Of a stretch of DNA of 64,000 nt, positions 1 through 9,734 are shown piece by piece (the first letter of the stretch is position 1; every line of letters starts with the position of its first letter). Source of the DNA: Flavobacterium enshiense (GTDB taxonomy: Bacteria > Bacteroidota > Bacteroidia > Flavobacteriales > Flavobacteriaceae); assembly GCF_022836875.1 (NCBI RefSeq), contig NZ_CP090376.1, positions 2,170,001 to 2,234,000 of the forward strand. The letters are read 5' to 3'. A model generated the notes under the pieces. It searched no databases. It was not told where the DNA came from and was given only the letters and a program-made list of their open reading frames with translations. The translations under genes were made by a program, and so were the position numbers.

Positions 1-1043
1 GGAGTCATTTTCATTTTGATGCAGGCAGTTGCTACTACAAAATTCATATTTCCTGAAGGAGTTGTTCCCGGATTGAAATCGGATGCCAGCGCTAATGGTA
101 ATCCAGCCGAAATCATTCTTCGTGCCGGAGTATAAGGAATACTTATAAAGTAAGAACAGCTTGGTAAGGCAACTGGCATGGTTTTGCTGTCTTTTAAAGC
201 TGTGATATCATCGTCGGTTACAATTTCTAAATGATCGACCGATAAGGCATCATGCTTTACGCAGGCTTTAATTCCGTCGATTGTTGTAAACTGATTTACA
301 TGGATTTTTGCTCTCAGTCCGAATTGTTTTCCGGCTTCCATAATCCGTTCTGTTTCTTCTATTGAGAAATAGCCTGTCTCCAGGAAAGCATCAATATAAT
401 CAGCTAAATTTTCTTTCGCAATTCTTGGAAGCATTTCGTTGATAATTAGATCGATGTAAGCAGAATGGTCTTCTTTGTATTCCATCGGAAAAGCATGCGC
501 TCCAAGAAAAGTAGACTTGATTTTTATCGGAAAGTTTTCGGAAAGCCTTTTGATAACTCTTAGCATTTTCAATTCGCCTTCAACAGTTAAGCCGTAACCG
601 GATTTAATTTCCACAGCACCGGTTCCCTGTTGCATAACTTCTTCCAGGCGCACTTTCGATTGGTTGTAAATTTCTTCTTCGGAAGTGGCGTTAAGTTTTT
701 TTGCCGAGTTTAAAATCCCTCCGCCACGATTTGCAATTTCTTCATAACTCAGCCCGTTGATGCGATCTACGAATTCTTGTACACGATTACCGGCATAAAC
801 AATATGGGTATGACTGTCGACCCATGTTGGAAGTACTGCTTTTCCGGCAGCATCAATAACTTTGTCAAAATGACCATCCGGACAGTTGCGCATTGTTCCG
901 AAATCGGCAATAAGGTTGTTTTCAATAATTAAAAAAGCATTTTCAATTTTTGGTAAAACTGCCATTTCGGCACCCGAAACTTTGTCGATGTTGCTTTCGC
1001 GAACCTGTAAAAGTTCTTTTATATTTTTGATAAGTATTTTCAT
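1..1043 (-). CDS. hutI: imidazolonepropionase (partial, cut by window edge)
   Basis: Imidazolonepropionase hydrolyses 4-imidazolone-5-propionate to N-formimino-glutamate, the third step of histidine breakdown in the cytoplasm. The ATG is at 1041-1043 and 347 residues are visible; the C-terminus lies beyond the window (family length about 410). The amidohydrolase metal motif HTHIVYAGNR begins near residue 78, and GAVEIKSGYG, STFLGAHAFP, HVNQF and SVDHLE follow in the family order. It is divergent from the CorA-like gene. Identification is firm; the true 3' end cannot be seen. Confidence 0.93.
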   Translation of the reverse strand, partial: MKILIKNIKELLQVRESNIDKVSGAEMAVLPKIENAFLIIENNLIADFGTMRNCPDGHFDKVIDAAGKAVLPTWVDSHTHIVYAGNRVQEFVDRINGLSYEEIANRGGGILNSAKKLNATSEEEIYNQSKVRLEEVMQQGTGAVEIKSGYGLTVEGELKMLRVIKRLSENFPIKIKSTFLGAHAFPMEYKEDHSAYIDLIINEMLPRIAKENLADYIDAFLETGYFSIEETERIMEAGKQFGLRAKIHVNQFTTIDGIKACVKHDALSVDHLEIVTDDDITALKDSKTMPVALPSCSYFISIPYTPARRMISAGLPLALASDFNPGTTPSGNMNFVVATACIKMKMT

Positions 1044-1113
1044 CGCCTTAATTTTTTGGTAAATGTAAAATGGAATTTTAAAAACTCCTATCTTTATATC
1101 AAATTATTCGGTT

Positions 1114-2196
1114 TTGAGGAAGATTAAATACAAGAAAGGACGTAAAGCGCAACCTAATTTTTACGAATACACGGGGGTTCACAGAACGCATCCTGTGGAA
1201 ATGCAGTTGTTTGTATATGATGAAAATCGCTATGAAGAATACCAGAAAGTACAGTTAAAGAAGGTAGATGAGGAGCTTAAAGATAAACGTCAGGTAAATG
1301 ATGTTAAGTGGTTAAATATACACGGTTTGCATGATTTGGAACTGGTGAAAAACGTTGGTAATCTCCTGCAGGTGGAGCCCTATATAATCGGTGATATTCT
1401 GAATACCACGCGTCGTACAAAAATGGAAGAACTTAATGATACATTGTTCTTCAGTATTAAATCGATTTTACCGGAAGAAGATTTATACAGTGTCCGTGTA
1501 GAACAAATCAGTTTTATCCTTAAAGAAAATCTTTTGGTTTCTTTTCAGGAAAAAAAGAGTGACTTTTTCACGCATATCCGCGAGCGTATCAGAACCAATT
1601 CCGGAATAGTATGCAAAAAAAAAAACGATTACCTTTTGTATCTTTTGCTGGATGCTGTCATGGAAAATTTCTATATCACTATTGAGAATTATGAAGACCG
1701 TATTGAAGCGCTAATGGTTGAATCTAAAACGAATCACCGTCAGGATGTTTTGATACGAATAGAAAATAACCGTGAAAATCTTAATTTCCTGAAACGTTCT
1801 ATTGTTCCGCTAAGGGATGCCTTGTTCAGTCTGAAGAGTTTTCAGGACGACAGGGATTACAATGGAATAGAAGTTGCCAATTATACTTTTTTCGCCCGTT
1901 TGCATCAAAAATGCCTCGAGCTTCTGGAGCAGATAGATTACGATTTGAATTCGTTGGATAGTGCTTCTCATTTTCATTTTTCGGCGCAGAGCCAGCGAAT
2001 GAACGAGATTATGAAAACGTTGACCGTGGTTTCAGTGGTGTTCATACCGTTAACCTTCATTGTAGGGGTATATGGAATGAATTTCGATTACATGCCTGAA
2101 TTGCGGCAGCAAAATGGCTATTTTTTAGTGTTGGGTTTCATGTTTTTGGTTGTTGTTGGGATGGTGTTTTATTTCAAGAAGAAAAGATGGTTTTAA
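1114..2196 (+). CDS. corA: CorA-family magnesium/cobalt transporter
   Basis: This is a 360-residue CorA-type divalent-cation channel of the inner membrane. A long, charged N-terminal cytoplasmic domain is followed by two C-terminal membrane segments, and the signature YGMNF sits at the end of the first one (about residue 318). The start is TTG; no in-frame ATG lies close upstream and the reading [11 protein letters not shown] fits the family. Its stop codon overlaps the stop of the convergent fumarase gene. The ion preferred cannot be told from sequence. Confidence 0.88.
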   Translation: MRKIKYKKGRKAQPNFYEYTGVHRTHPVEMQLFVYDENRYEEYQKVQLKKVDEELKDKRQVNDVKWLNIHGLHDLELVKNVGNLLQVEPYIIGDILNTTRRTKMEELNDTLFFSIKSILPEEDLYSVRVEQISFILKENLLVSFQEKKSDFFTHIRERIRTNSGIVCKKKNDYLLYLLLDAVMENFYITIENYEDRIEALMVESKTNHRQDVLIRIENNRENLNFLKRSIVPLRDALFSLKSFQDDRDYNGIEVANYTFFARLHQKCLELLEQIDYDLNSLDSASHFHFSAQSQRMNEIMKTLTVVSVVFIPLTFIVGVYGMNFDYMPELRQQNGYFLVLGFMFLVVVGMVFYFKKKRWF

Positions 2197-3575
2197 ACCA
2201 TGTCTTCCGGTTTTACCCATTCGTCAAAATCTTCAGCTGAAATGTAACCTAGGCGAACAGCTTCTTCTTTTAGGGTTGTACCGTTTTTATGTGCTGTTTG
2301 GGCAATTTCCGCCGCTTTGTAATAGCCTATTTTTGTGTTCAAAGCGGTAACCAGCATCAGTGAATTGTCGACTAATTCTTTGATTCGTGCATAATTTGGT
2401 TCAATACCAACGGCGCAGTGCTCGTTAAAAGAAACACATGCATCTCCAAGTAATCTGGCCGATTCCAAAAAATTAGCTGCTATCAATGGTTTAAAAACGT
2501 TAAGTTCATAATGTCCTTGGGTCGCGCCAATTGTAATGGCAACGTCATTTCCCATAACTTGGGCACAAACCATCGTTAAAGCTTCGCATTGCGTCGGATT
2601 TACTTTTCCGGGCATGATGGAAGATCCCGGTTCATTTTCAGGAATATGAATTTCTCCAATTCCGGAACGCGGACCCGAAGCCATCATCCTTATGTCATTG
2701 GCGATTTTATTTAGTGAAACTGCTAATTGTTTTAGGGCTCCGTGTGTTTCTACCATAGCGTCATGAGCGGCCAATGCTTCAAACTTGTTTTCGGCAGTTT
2801 TTAGAGGCAATCCCGAGAATTTTGAAATATATTCTGCCACTTTCACATCGTAACCTTCAGGAGCGTTCAAACCTGTTCCTACGGCTGTTCCGCCTAAAGC
2901 CAATTCGGATAGATGGGAAAGTGTGTTTTTTAGTGCTTTTAATCCGTGATTTACTTGAGACGCATAACCCGAAAGTTCCTGTCCGAGGGTTAGGGGAGTA
3001 GCGTCCATTAAATGTGTTCGGCCAATTTTGACAACATTTATAAATTCTTCCGATTTGGATTTTAGCGTATCACGCAACTGTTCTATTCCCGGAATAGTGG
3101 TTTCAACGATAGCTTTATAGGCAGCAATATGCATCGCGGTAGGAAAAGTATCGTTTGATGATTGTGATTTGTTTACATCGTCATTGGCTTTGATAAATGG
3201 TTCTTCTCCGATTTTCTTACCGGACAAAACCTGAGCTCTGTTAGCAATGACTTCGTTTACGTTCATGTTACTTTGTGTGCCCGAACCGGTTTGCCAGATT
3301 ACCAACGGAAAATTATCGGATAATTGTCCGGCAAGGATTTCATCACAAACTTGAGCAATGGCATCACGCTTTTCGGTAGACAAGACACCTAAATCAGAAT
3401 TAGTGTAAGCTGCCGCTTTTTTCAAATAAGCAAAAGCCTCAATAATTTCTTTTGGCATGGAAGCCGGTTCACCAATTTTAAAATTGTTTCTTGATCGTTC
3501 GGTTTGTGCACCCCAGTATTTTTCTGAAGGAACACGTACCTCACCCATAGTATCTTTTTCTATTCGGAAGTCCAT
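2193..3575 (-). CDS. fumC: class II fumarate hydratase
   Basis: Fumarase C interconverts fumarate and L-malate in the TCA cycle as a cytoplasmic homotetramer. The 460 residues match the family length. The superfamily signature [10 protein letters not shown] is intact near residue 315, and [11 protein letters not shown] and [10 protein letters not shown], which build the active site, are present. It is monocistronic and convergent with the CorA gene, sharing stop-codon bases. No unusual features. Confidence 0.96.
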   Translation of the reverse strand: MDFRIEKDTMGEVRVPSEKYWGAQTERSRNNFKIGEPASMPKEIIEAFAYLKKAAAYTNSDLGVLSTEKRDAIAQVCDEILAGQLSDNFPLVIWQTGSGTQSNMNVNEVIANRAQVLSGKKIGEEPFIKANDDVNKSQSSNDTFPTAMHIAAYKAIVETTIPGIEQLRDTLKSKSEEFINVVKIGRTHLMDATPLTLGQELSGYASQVNHGLKALKNTLSHLSELALGGTAVGTGLNAPEGYDVKVAEYISKFSGLPLKTAENKFEALAAHDAMVETHGALKQLAVSLNKIANDIRMMASGPRSGIGEIHIPENEPGSSIMPGKVNPTQCEALTMVCAQVMGNDVAITIGATQGHYELNVFKPLIAANFLESARLLGDACVSFNEHCAVGIEPNYARIKELVDNSLMLVTALNTKIGYYKAAEIAQTAHKNGTTLKEEAVRLGYISAEDFDEWVKPEDMV

Positions 3576-3652
3576 GATATCTGAATTTTTCCTTAAAATT
3601 AATGAATATCAGTCGTTTAATAAGTATTGTTAAAATAAATTTAAGAGAAGTA

Positions 3653-3683
3653 TTGTCCACCCTGAATTTTCCCCGTATATTTG
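3653..3683 (+). promoter_or_regulatory. flavobacterial promoter (TTG / TATATTTG)
   Basis: TTG at 3653-3655 and TATATTTG at 3676-3683 are separated by 20 bases, which matches the Bacteroidota sigma-A consensus TTG-N17-23-TAnnTTTG. It lies just upstream of the small membrane-protein gene starting at 3711. Confidence 0.6.
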
Positions 3684-3710
3684 GCTCGAATTCATAAAAT
3701 TCCGGAAAAC

Positions 3711-3872
3711 ATGTTTGAATTTAAACAGTATTTAGGCTTTTTACTTTTCTTAGGAATCTTTTTGACAGGATTTTGGCTTATGCTATTCTTAGTGAACTTC
3801 GTGTTTTACTGGGTAGGAGGAGCAATCTTCGAGCAAATTAAAGAGAAGAGAAATAAAAAGCGTGATGAATAA
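3711..3872 (+). CDS. small membrane protein
   Basis: This reading frame gives 53 residues from the ATG at 3711. A longer frame from TTG at 3681 would overlap the promoter -7 element, so it is unlikely. The product begins MFEFKQYLGFLLFLGIF, has one or two hydrophobic stretches and ends in a basic tail (KEKRNKKRDE), as expected for a small inner-membrane protein. I recognise no family. A promoter upstream and a strong terminator downstream support expression. Confidence 0.5.
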   Translation: MFEFKQYLGFLLFLGIFLTGFWLMLFLVNFVFYWVGGAIFEQIKEKRNKKRDE

Positions 3873-3898
3873 ATTAGAAAACTAATTATTCTTACAAT

Positions 3899-3930
3899 AA
3901 AAAAGTCCCGATTTATCGGGACTTTTTTTA
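3899..3930. terminator. bidirectional terminator
   Basis: A perfect hairpin (agtcccgat / atcgggact) is flanked by an A-run on the left and a T-run on the right. It can terminate both the plus-strand small gene and the minus-strand receptor gene. Confidence 0.85.
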
Positions 3931-3932
3931 TT

Positions 3933-6488
3933 TTAACCTCCAATGAAGTCTTCGCCTTCACCAACATTTTTAGGCTGTCTGTCTTTATCAGTTTTCTTTT
4001 TATTGAAACGATATGTGAACGATAAGTTGATTTGTCTTTCACGGCCCTGCATTTCTGTATGAGTTATTGCAGATGGTAAATTACTGTCGAAAATCCTCTT
4101 TCTTGAATTAAAAAGGTCATTTACGTTTAGAGTAACAGTTCCTTTGTCTTTTAATACATCTTTACTGAATGCTAAGTTTGCAGAAGCAACACCTAAACTT
4201 TTTCCCTGTGCATTTTCCTGTGGTGCATTGTAGGTAACATTGGTTTGCCATTCAATAGCATATGGTAATGTAATTCTTGAAGAAACACGTGTAAACCAGG
4301 TAAAAGCAATGTTGTTGAAATCCTGTATTACAGTTTCTCCCAAATAATTTACGTAAGTGTAATCTCCTTGCGTTTCATTTCTGAAGAAGTTGAAATTCCC
4401 GTTTAATTTCCACCATTTGTATGGAGTGTAGTTTAGTGTAAATTCAAAACCTCCACGGTATTCTGTTGCAAGGTTAATTGGAGTAGTTTCGATTACAGGG
4501 ATTCTGATATCCGGAGCACCTACAACAATAATTTCTCCTGTATTAGGATCAACTATATCTGCTCCGTCAACAACCGTAACTGCATATTTTCCTGATTCTC
4601 TTTGAACGAACTGAAATGAGTTTTCAGTATGATTTAAATAAACAGAAGTAGTAAGCGTCAATTTATCCCATTGTTTCATGTATCCAATATCAAAAGCATT
4701 CGTCATGGAAGGATCCAGATCCGGATTTCCTTTAAAGTAGGCTATGTCGCTGGAATAACTTGAGAACGGGTTTATAAGACGGCCTCTCGGACGGTTAATT
4801 CTTTTGCTGTAATTTACACTGACACTGCTTCTTTCTGCTAATTCATAAGTCAAAAACAAGCTTGGGAAAAGATTGTTGTATTTTTTATTATTGAATTCGT
4901 TAGTTGTCAGTAAATTGATATCGATATTTGAATCTTCAAAACGAAGACCTGCTAAATAACTGAATTTACCTATTTTACTACCGTACTGTGAATAAACAGC
5001 GTTTATCTTTTCCTTATAATTCAGTTTGTTTGTTAAGTCTTCATTGATGATTCCTGAACCTGGTCCCACAGCAGGGTCGATATCTTCCTCAACTTTATAA
5101 TCAGTTAACATATCGGAAAAATCTCCTTTGTATCCGGCTTCAAATTGCCCTTTACCAATAGGTAAAACATAATCCGTTTGTGCCAGAGTACGATTTTGCT
5201 TCTGAAAGTTTATTGTTCCTGTTATTTCCGGTGCAGCTGAGCTTCCTAGAATAGTTTCCTTAATAATAGAAATATCATTGTCATGATTTCCGGAAACCGA
5301 AAAGTCAGCCGTTAATTTATGTCCTTCTTTTTTAAAGTTTTTGGTAATGTTGGAAGAGAAGTTAAGGTTGTCATTTTCATTGGTCTGATCATTATAACGA
5401 TTTCTGATGTACATTAACTCACGATTTGCATCATAGTTGTAATAATTTACATCTTCTGGATTTCCTCCTTCATTTTTTGAAAACCCTACCGAGTTTGTCC
5501 AGCTTAAGGATTTGGTTAAATACCATTCCAAACCAAAATTGTTGTTCTTTCCTCTTCGTTCTCTGTCATTCTCTCTTGTTTCCTCGATGTATGTTGGTGA
5601 TCCGGGTGAAGGGGTTGTGTATTCAGAGTTTCTTAGGTAGTTACCCGGACTCGTACTGTTATTGTAACCAAGATTGGTGAAGAAATTGAAATTCTCACCT
5701 CTGAAATTAAAATTACCTGTTAGGTTATAGTTTTCAGGATAGCCCACCGTGCCGGTAACACTACCATTAATTCCTTGGTTTTTTCCTTTTTTAAGAACGA
5801 TGTTCACTATACCGGCACCACCTTCAGCTTCATAGCGGGATGAAGGGTTAGTGATTACTTCAACTTTTTCGATGGCATCTGCCGGAAGCTGCTTTAAGGC
5901 TTGCGCTACGTTTACACCAATCATTCCTGATGGTTTTCCGTCGATAAGTATTTTTACGTTTTCATTCCCTCGTAAGCTTACATTTCCGTCAACGTCTACC
6001 GAAACGGAAGGAACGTTATCCAAAACATCACTAGCAGTACCGCCTTTTACAGTCATGTCTTTACCGACATTGTATACCTTTTTGTCTAATTTTATTTCAA
6101 CTGCAGCTTTTTCGGCAACGATAACAACTTCGTCCAATTGCTTGGAATCTTCCACAACGGCAATTACACCAAGATTTGTATTGGAATTGATGGCTTTGTC
6201 TTTAAATTCTACCGTCTTAAAACCTAAAAATTCGATTTTGATATAGTAAACACCCGCAGGAACATCAAATGAAAATTCTCCTTTTGCATCCGTCATTCCT
6301 CCGGAAACCAATGAAGGGTTTTTCGTGTTTTGAACATAAACACTAGCGTATTCTAAAGGCTGATTCGTAGATTTTTCAATAACTTTTCCCGTTACTTTCA
6401 CTTTTTGAGCTTGTGGATTTTGCTGTGAAAATGAAAATAACGAGGTTATCAGTACTAAAAAAGTTACTAAAGATTTGATATTTTTCAT
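3933..6488 (-). CDS. outer-membrane beta-barrel receptor (TonB-dependent receptor-like)
   Basis: This 851-residue protein begins with a signal peptide (MKNIKSLVTFLVLITSLFSFSQ). It continues with a carboxypeptidase-regulatory-like beta-sandwich (about residues 30-110, TGKVIEKSTNQPLEYASVYV), a plug-like domain (DVLDNVPSVSVDVDGNVSLRG, IEVITNPSSRYEAEGGAGIVNIVLKKG) and a long beta-barrel. This is the layout of the outer-membrane OMP_b-brl_3 group related to TonB-dependent receptors. Substrate is unknown. No SusD partner adjoins it, which argues against a polysaccharide-utilisation locus. Confidence 0.85.
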   Translation of the reverse strand: MKNIKSLVTFLVLITSLFSFSQQNPQAQKVKVTGKVIEKSTNQPLEYASVYVQNTKNPSLVSGGMTDAKGEFSFDVPAGVYYIKIEFLGFKTVEFKDKAINSNTNLGVIAVVEDSKQLDEVVIVAEKAAVEIKLDKKVYNVGKDMTVKGGTASDVLDNVPSVSVDVDGNVSLRGNENVKILIDGKPSGMIGVNVAQALKQLPADAIEKVEVITNPSSRYEAEGGAGIVNIVLKKGKNQGINGSVTGTVGYPENYNLTGNFNFRGENFNFFTNLGYNNSTSPGNYLRNSEYTTPSPGSPTYIEETRENDRERRGKNNNFGLEWYLTKSLSWTNSVGFSKNEGGNPEDVNYYNYDANRELMYIRNRYNDQTNENDNLNFSSNITKNFKKEGHKLTADFSVSGNHDNDISIIKETILGSSAAPEITGTINFQKQNRTLAQTDYVLPIGKGQFEAGYKGDFSDMLTDYKVEEDIDPAVGPGSGIINEDLTNKLNYKEKINAVYSQYGSKIGKFSYLAGLRFEDSNIDINLLTTNEFNNKKYNNLFPSLFLTYELAERSSVSVNYSKRINRPRGRLINPFSSYSSDIAYFKGNPDLDPSMTNAFDIGYMKQWDKLTLTTSVYLNHTENSFQFVQRESGKYAVTVVDGADIVDPNTGEIIVVGAPDIRIPVIETTPINLATEYRGGFEFTLNYTPYKWWKLNGNFNFFRNETQGDYTYVNYLGETVIQDFNNIAFTWFTRVSSRITLPYAIEWQTNVTYNAPQENAQGKSLGVASANLAFSKDVLKDKGTVTLNVNDLFNSRKRIFDSNLPSAITHTEMQGRERQINLSFTYRFNKKKTDKDRQPKNVGEGEDFIGG

Positions 6489-6585
6489 GTATAATTTGGT
6501 TTGATTTGCTTCTTAAGACTGCAAAAATATCCTTTGGTTTATGCATGAATTCCCAAATCTTTGTTAAAACGAAGATTGAATAATT

Positions 6586-6927
6586 CTAAATAATCTCCAG
6601 AATCTTTTCGGTCGGTCGTCCAATTACCGCCTTATTACCATTGATAATTATGGGTCTTTCGATTAAAACCGGATTTTCAGCCATAACAGTAATCAGTTCT
6701 TCATCAGAAAGGTTTTGATCTTTATACGATTCTTTCCAAAGCGATTCTTTTGTTCTGACTAATTCAATCGGCTTACAATTTAATTTTTGAAGTATTCCGG
6801 TCAGCTCTTCTAATGAGATCTTTTCATCAAGGTATTTAACGGTATTAAACTCGATGCCATTATCTTCCAATAAACAAACTCCTTCTCTGGATTTACTACA
6901 TCTTGGATTATGATAGATTGTAATCAT
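6586..6927 (-). CDS. arsC: ArsC-family reductase (glutaredoxin type)
   Basis: A 113-residue thioredoxin-fold protein of the ArsC/Spx group. The N-terminal TIYHNPRCSKSR carries the catalytic cysteine of the glutaredoxin-dependent arsenate-reductase group, and the C-terminal RPIIINGNKAVIGRP loop is characteristic. There is no arsenite pump or ArsR next to it, so a general stress role is as likely as arsenic resistance. Confidence 0.85.
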   Translation of the reverse strand: MITIYHNPRCSKSREGVCLLEDNGIEFNTVKYLDEKISLEELTGILQKLNCKPIELVRTKESLWKESYKDQNLSDEELITVMAENPVLIERPIIINGNKAVIGRPTEKILEII

Positions 6928-7035
6928 GGTTTTTATATTTTCGGCAAAAGTACTCCATAAAATTTAAAAAATGAAGTATATTGCGATATCACAAAAATTC
7001 CCCAAAACCTACCTGTTTTTTTTAAAAGCGTACCT

Positions 7036-7950
7036 ATGTTTATTGAACAAATAAAGAACAAAGATTTTAATTTCATACTTTATCTGCCTGTTTTACTTGG
7101 ATTTACAGGATTAATGTTAGCTAATTATCTGATGACTCAGGATGTGAGTGCCGATGCGCTTATGGATCAGATGATTGAAAGCTGGGGCAGCAATCTCACG
7201 TTTGTTTTTGTAATTATCCCATTGTCGTTAATGTGCCTCGGATTATTGTTTTGGGTTAAATTCATCCACAGACAAAGTATTAGAAGCCTCACAACAGCAA
7301 GAAAGAAAGTAGACTGGAGCAGGATTTTTTTCTCTTTCGGGTTATGGGCATCAGTTTCCGCTTTACTGACGTTACTTTCCTATTTGTCGTCGCCTGAGAA
7401 TTTTGTGTTTAATTTTGAACCAATTCCTTTTTTTACTTTCATGATTCTGGCTGTAATTTTGATTCCATTGCAAACCAGTTTTGAGGAGTACTTATTTCGC
7501 GGCTATCTGATGCAGGGTTTAGGTGTAATAACCAACAGCAGATTTATCCCTTTTTTAGTTTCGTCGATTTTGTTCGGATTAATGCACATTGCTAATCCGG
7601 AAGTTGGGAAATTGGGTCTAGTTATCATGATTTACTACATAGGAACTGGTTTTTTTCTGGGAATAGTAACTTTAATGGATGACGGATTGGAGCTAGCTTT
7701 GGGATTTCATGCTGCCAATAACTTAATTGGGGCTCTTTTGGTTACAGCGGATTGGACAGCTTTTCAGACGAATTCAATTTTAAAAGACATTTCCGAGCCT
7801 ACAGCCGGATTTGACATTATGGTTCCGGTTTTCATAATTTTTCCAATGTTGCTGTATATTTTTGCAAAAAGATACGGATGGAGTGACTGGAAGGGGAAAT
7901 TAACTGGGAAACTTGTTCAGGAATCTGATATTGAAACAAAAGAAATATGA
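7036..7950 (+). CDS. CPBP-family intramembrane glutamic protease
   Basis: This 304-residue integral membrane protein has about eight hydrophobic segments and the CPBP/Abi signature motifs: EEYLFRGYL (catalytic glutamates, about residue 155), FGLMHIANPE and GFHAANN. Members cleave or process membrane substrates. Its stop overlaps the start of the downstream ligase gene (ATGA), so the two are probably co-transcribed. Substrate is unknown. Confidence 0.88.
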   Translation: MFIEQIKNKDFNFILYLPVLLGFTGLMLANYLMTQDVSADALMDQMIESWGSNLTFVFVIIPLSLMCLGLLFWVKFIHRQSIRSLTTARKKVDWSRIFFSFGLWASVSALLTLLSYLSSPENFVFNFEPIPFFTFMILAVILIPLQTSFEEYLFRGYLMQGLGVITNSRFIPFLVSSILFGLMHIANPEVGKLGLVIMIYYIGTGFFLGIVTLMDDGLELALGFHAANNLIGALLVTADWTAFQTNSILKDISEPTAGFDIMVPVFIIFPMLLYIFAKRYGWSDWKGKLTGKLVQESDIETKEI

Positions 7951-8984
7951 TGGATCGTTTTCTGAAAATACATTCTGATTTTAAGTTCAACGGAAAACAA
8001 TATGATTCAGCCGGATTTTATTCGTTTGCCAAAGAATTGACGAATTCGGATGAAGAGTTTGAAAGACATTTGTCCAAATTTGTTTTGGAATGGTTTGATG
8101 AAAATGACTATGTTGAAGTTGTAACTTCCGGAACAACAGGAACTTCTAAAATAATCCGACTGAAGAAAGAAGCAATGGTGAATTCGGCAATAGCAACAGC
8201 TGCTTTCTTTGATCTGAAGAGCAATTGCAAAGCTTTACATTGTTTACCAATGCAATATATAGCCGGAAAAATGATGTTGGTTCGTGCGATGGTATTGGGC
8301 TGGTATTTGGATTTTGTAAAACCGGATTTGCATCCGCTCGACGGAAACGATAATCACTATGATTTTACGGCTATGGTTCCACTTCAGGTGGAAAATTCGA
8401 TTGAGCGATTGCATCGTGTAAATAAAGTAATTATCGGAGGTGCAAAATTGAATCCGGATTTAGCCAATAAGTTGAAACAGCTTCCGACAGCTATTTACGA
8501 AACTTACGGAATGACAGAAACCATTACGCATATCGCGGCAAAACGAATTCAGGATACTGCTTTTTCTGTATTGCCGGGTATTGTTGTTTCTGCAGATGAC
8601 AGAAATTGTCTGATTATTGATGCTCCCCGATTATCCGATACAAAAATTGTCACCAACGATGTAGTGGAGTTACAGGAAGGAAATAAGTTTGTTTGGCTGG
8701 GTCGCTTTGATAATGTGATAAACAGCGGAGGAGTAAAATTGTTTCCTGAAAGAATAGAGGAGAAGCTCGGAGGAAAAATTCCTTATCGTTTTTTTGTCGT
8801 TGGTAAACCTGATGCTTCGCTTGGGGAAAAACTGGTTTTGGTTATAGAGGGCGGTCCATATGAACTTGAAACATCTCTTTTTGATGATTTGGATAAATAC
8901 GAAAAACCGAAAGAAATTTTATTTGTACCTAAATTTTCCGAAACAGAAACCGGAAAGATCAAACGAGCTGAAACTATAAAATAA
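7947..8984 (+). CDS. menE: AMP-binding acyl-CoA ligase, probable o-succinylbenzoate-CoA ligase
   Basis: A 345-residue adenylate-forming enzyme. The P-loop VTSGTTGTSK is near residue 58, YETYGMTET carries the adenylate-binding motif, and WLGRFDNVINSGGVKL is the hinge region. It is shorter than most ANL enzymes, as are Bacteroidota MenE proteins, which activate o-succinylbenzoate with CoA for menaquinone synthesis. The other men genes are not in the window, so the substrate is inferred. The start overlaps the upstream protease stop; a second ATG follows directly. Confidence 0.8.
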   Translation: MMDRFLKIHSDFKFNGKQYDSAGFYSFAKELTNSDEEFERHLSKFVLEWFDENDYVEVVTSGTTGTSKIIRLKKEAMVNSAIATAAFFDLKSNCKALHCLPMQYIAGKMMLVRAMVLGWYLDFVKPDLHPLDGNDNHYDFTAMVPLQVENSIERLHRVNKVIIGGAKLNPDLANKLKQLPTAIYETYGMTETITHIAAKRIQDTAFSVLPGIVVSADDRNCLIIDAPRLSDTKIVTNDVVELQEGNKFVWLGRFDNVINSGGVKLFPERIEEKLGGKIPYRFFVVGKPDASLGEKLVLVIEGGPYELETSLFDDLDKYEKPKEILFVPKFSETETGKIKRAETIK

Positions 8985-8987
8985 ATG

Positions 8988-9053
8988 AACCACAAAGCTG
9001 CCTTTTAATGTTCACATCGCCCACACGACGAAGGTTAAGCATGCTTTGTGGTT
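8988..9053. terminator. long-loop hairpin after menE
   Basis: The arms aaccacaaagc and gctttgtggtt are perfectly complementary but are separated by a loop of about 44 bases. It lies between convergent genes and is probably a terminator or a degenerate repeat; it has no attC core. Confidence 0.4.
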
Positions 9054-9088
9054 ATTTTGAAAAAAAGTTGTTTTGCTTTCGCTTTTAT

Positions 9089-9514
9089 TTATTGCTGCAT
9101 TTTAAAATAATAATCTGCTGAGTGTTTGCCGCTTCCATAGAAAAGGAAGAATATACAAACTAACAGCGATACTGATGCAAGAATGAAATTCTGAGTATAA
9201 AATGGTCCCATAAAGTTAACGGCAATCGCCCCGATTAAAATTGGTATTTGTGCCAAAATTGCCCATCTTGTAAGTAACCCGAAGATAATCATTATACCTC
9301 CCATCATATGTGCTGAAGCAATGTAATGAATCATTAACATCTCACTGCCAAAATTCTGCATCGAATTCAAAATGATTTCATGAAGGTAATGTTTGTTTGT
9401 GATAAAAACACCCCCCATGACAATTAAAAAAATTCCAAGTGCCACTCGCAACACATCCAGCGGATAACTGGTATGTGAGTTTGCCCATTTGTTTAAATTT
9501 TTTACAGTATCCAT
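9089..9514 (-). CDS. DoxX-family membrane protein
   Basis: A 141-residue protein with four predicted membrane helices. It shows the DoxX pattern of an early LRVALGIFLIVMGG helix, a central helix with histidines (HYIASAHMMGGIMIIFGL) and an LTRWAILAQIP turn. DoxX-like proteins are linked to quinone-coupled or oxidative-stress membrane complexes, but the precise role here is unknown. Convergent with menE. Confidence 0.8.
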   Translation of the reverse strand: MDTVKNLNKWANSHTSYPLDVLRVALGIFLIVMGGVFITNKHYLHEIILNSMQNFGSEMLMIHYIASAHMMGGIMIIFGLLTRWAILAQIPILIGAIAVNFMGPFYTQNFILASVSLLVCIFFLFYGSGKHSADYYFKMQQ

Positions 9515-9680
9515 GGCTTCTCTTATTTGATTAGTTCTAAATTATTAATAACGAATTACTTATCGTAATTTTTCCGTCGAAAAGAACCTTAAAATCGATG
9601 AAGTGTTTTTTTGTGTGGAATTGGCTATAAATAAAAATAGTGCTATTAAAACCGGATAATTGGAGTAATAAAAATAAAAA

Positions 9681-9703
9681 AAATCCCGGGAATTCCGGGA
9701 TTT
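9681..9703 (-). terminator. terminator of the M1 peptidase gene
   Basis: The hairpin aaatcccgg / ccgggattt with a T-run on the minus strand lies 30 bases past the end of the minus-strand peptidase gene. Confidence 0.8.
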
Positions 9704-9734
9704 AGCTTTCATATAAATGGTTACCTAAACAAGT

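Noticed and set aside
2150..3001. Plus-strand frames overlapping the fumarase gene.
   Set aside because: They are shadows of fumC on the other strand.
8988..9053. Hairpin with a long loop as an attC site.
   Set aside because: No R''/R' core and it is alone in the chromosome part.
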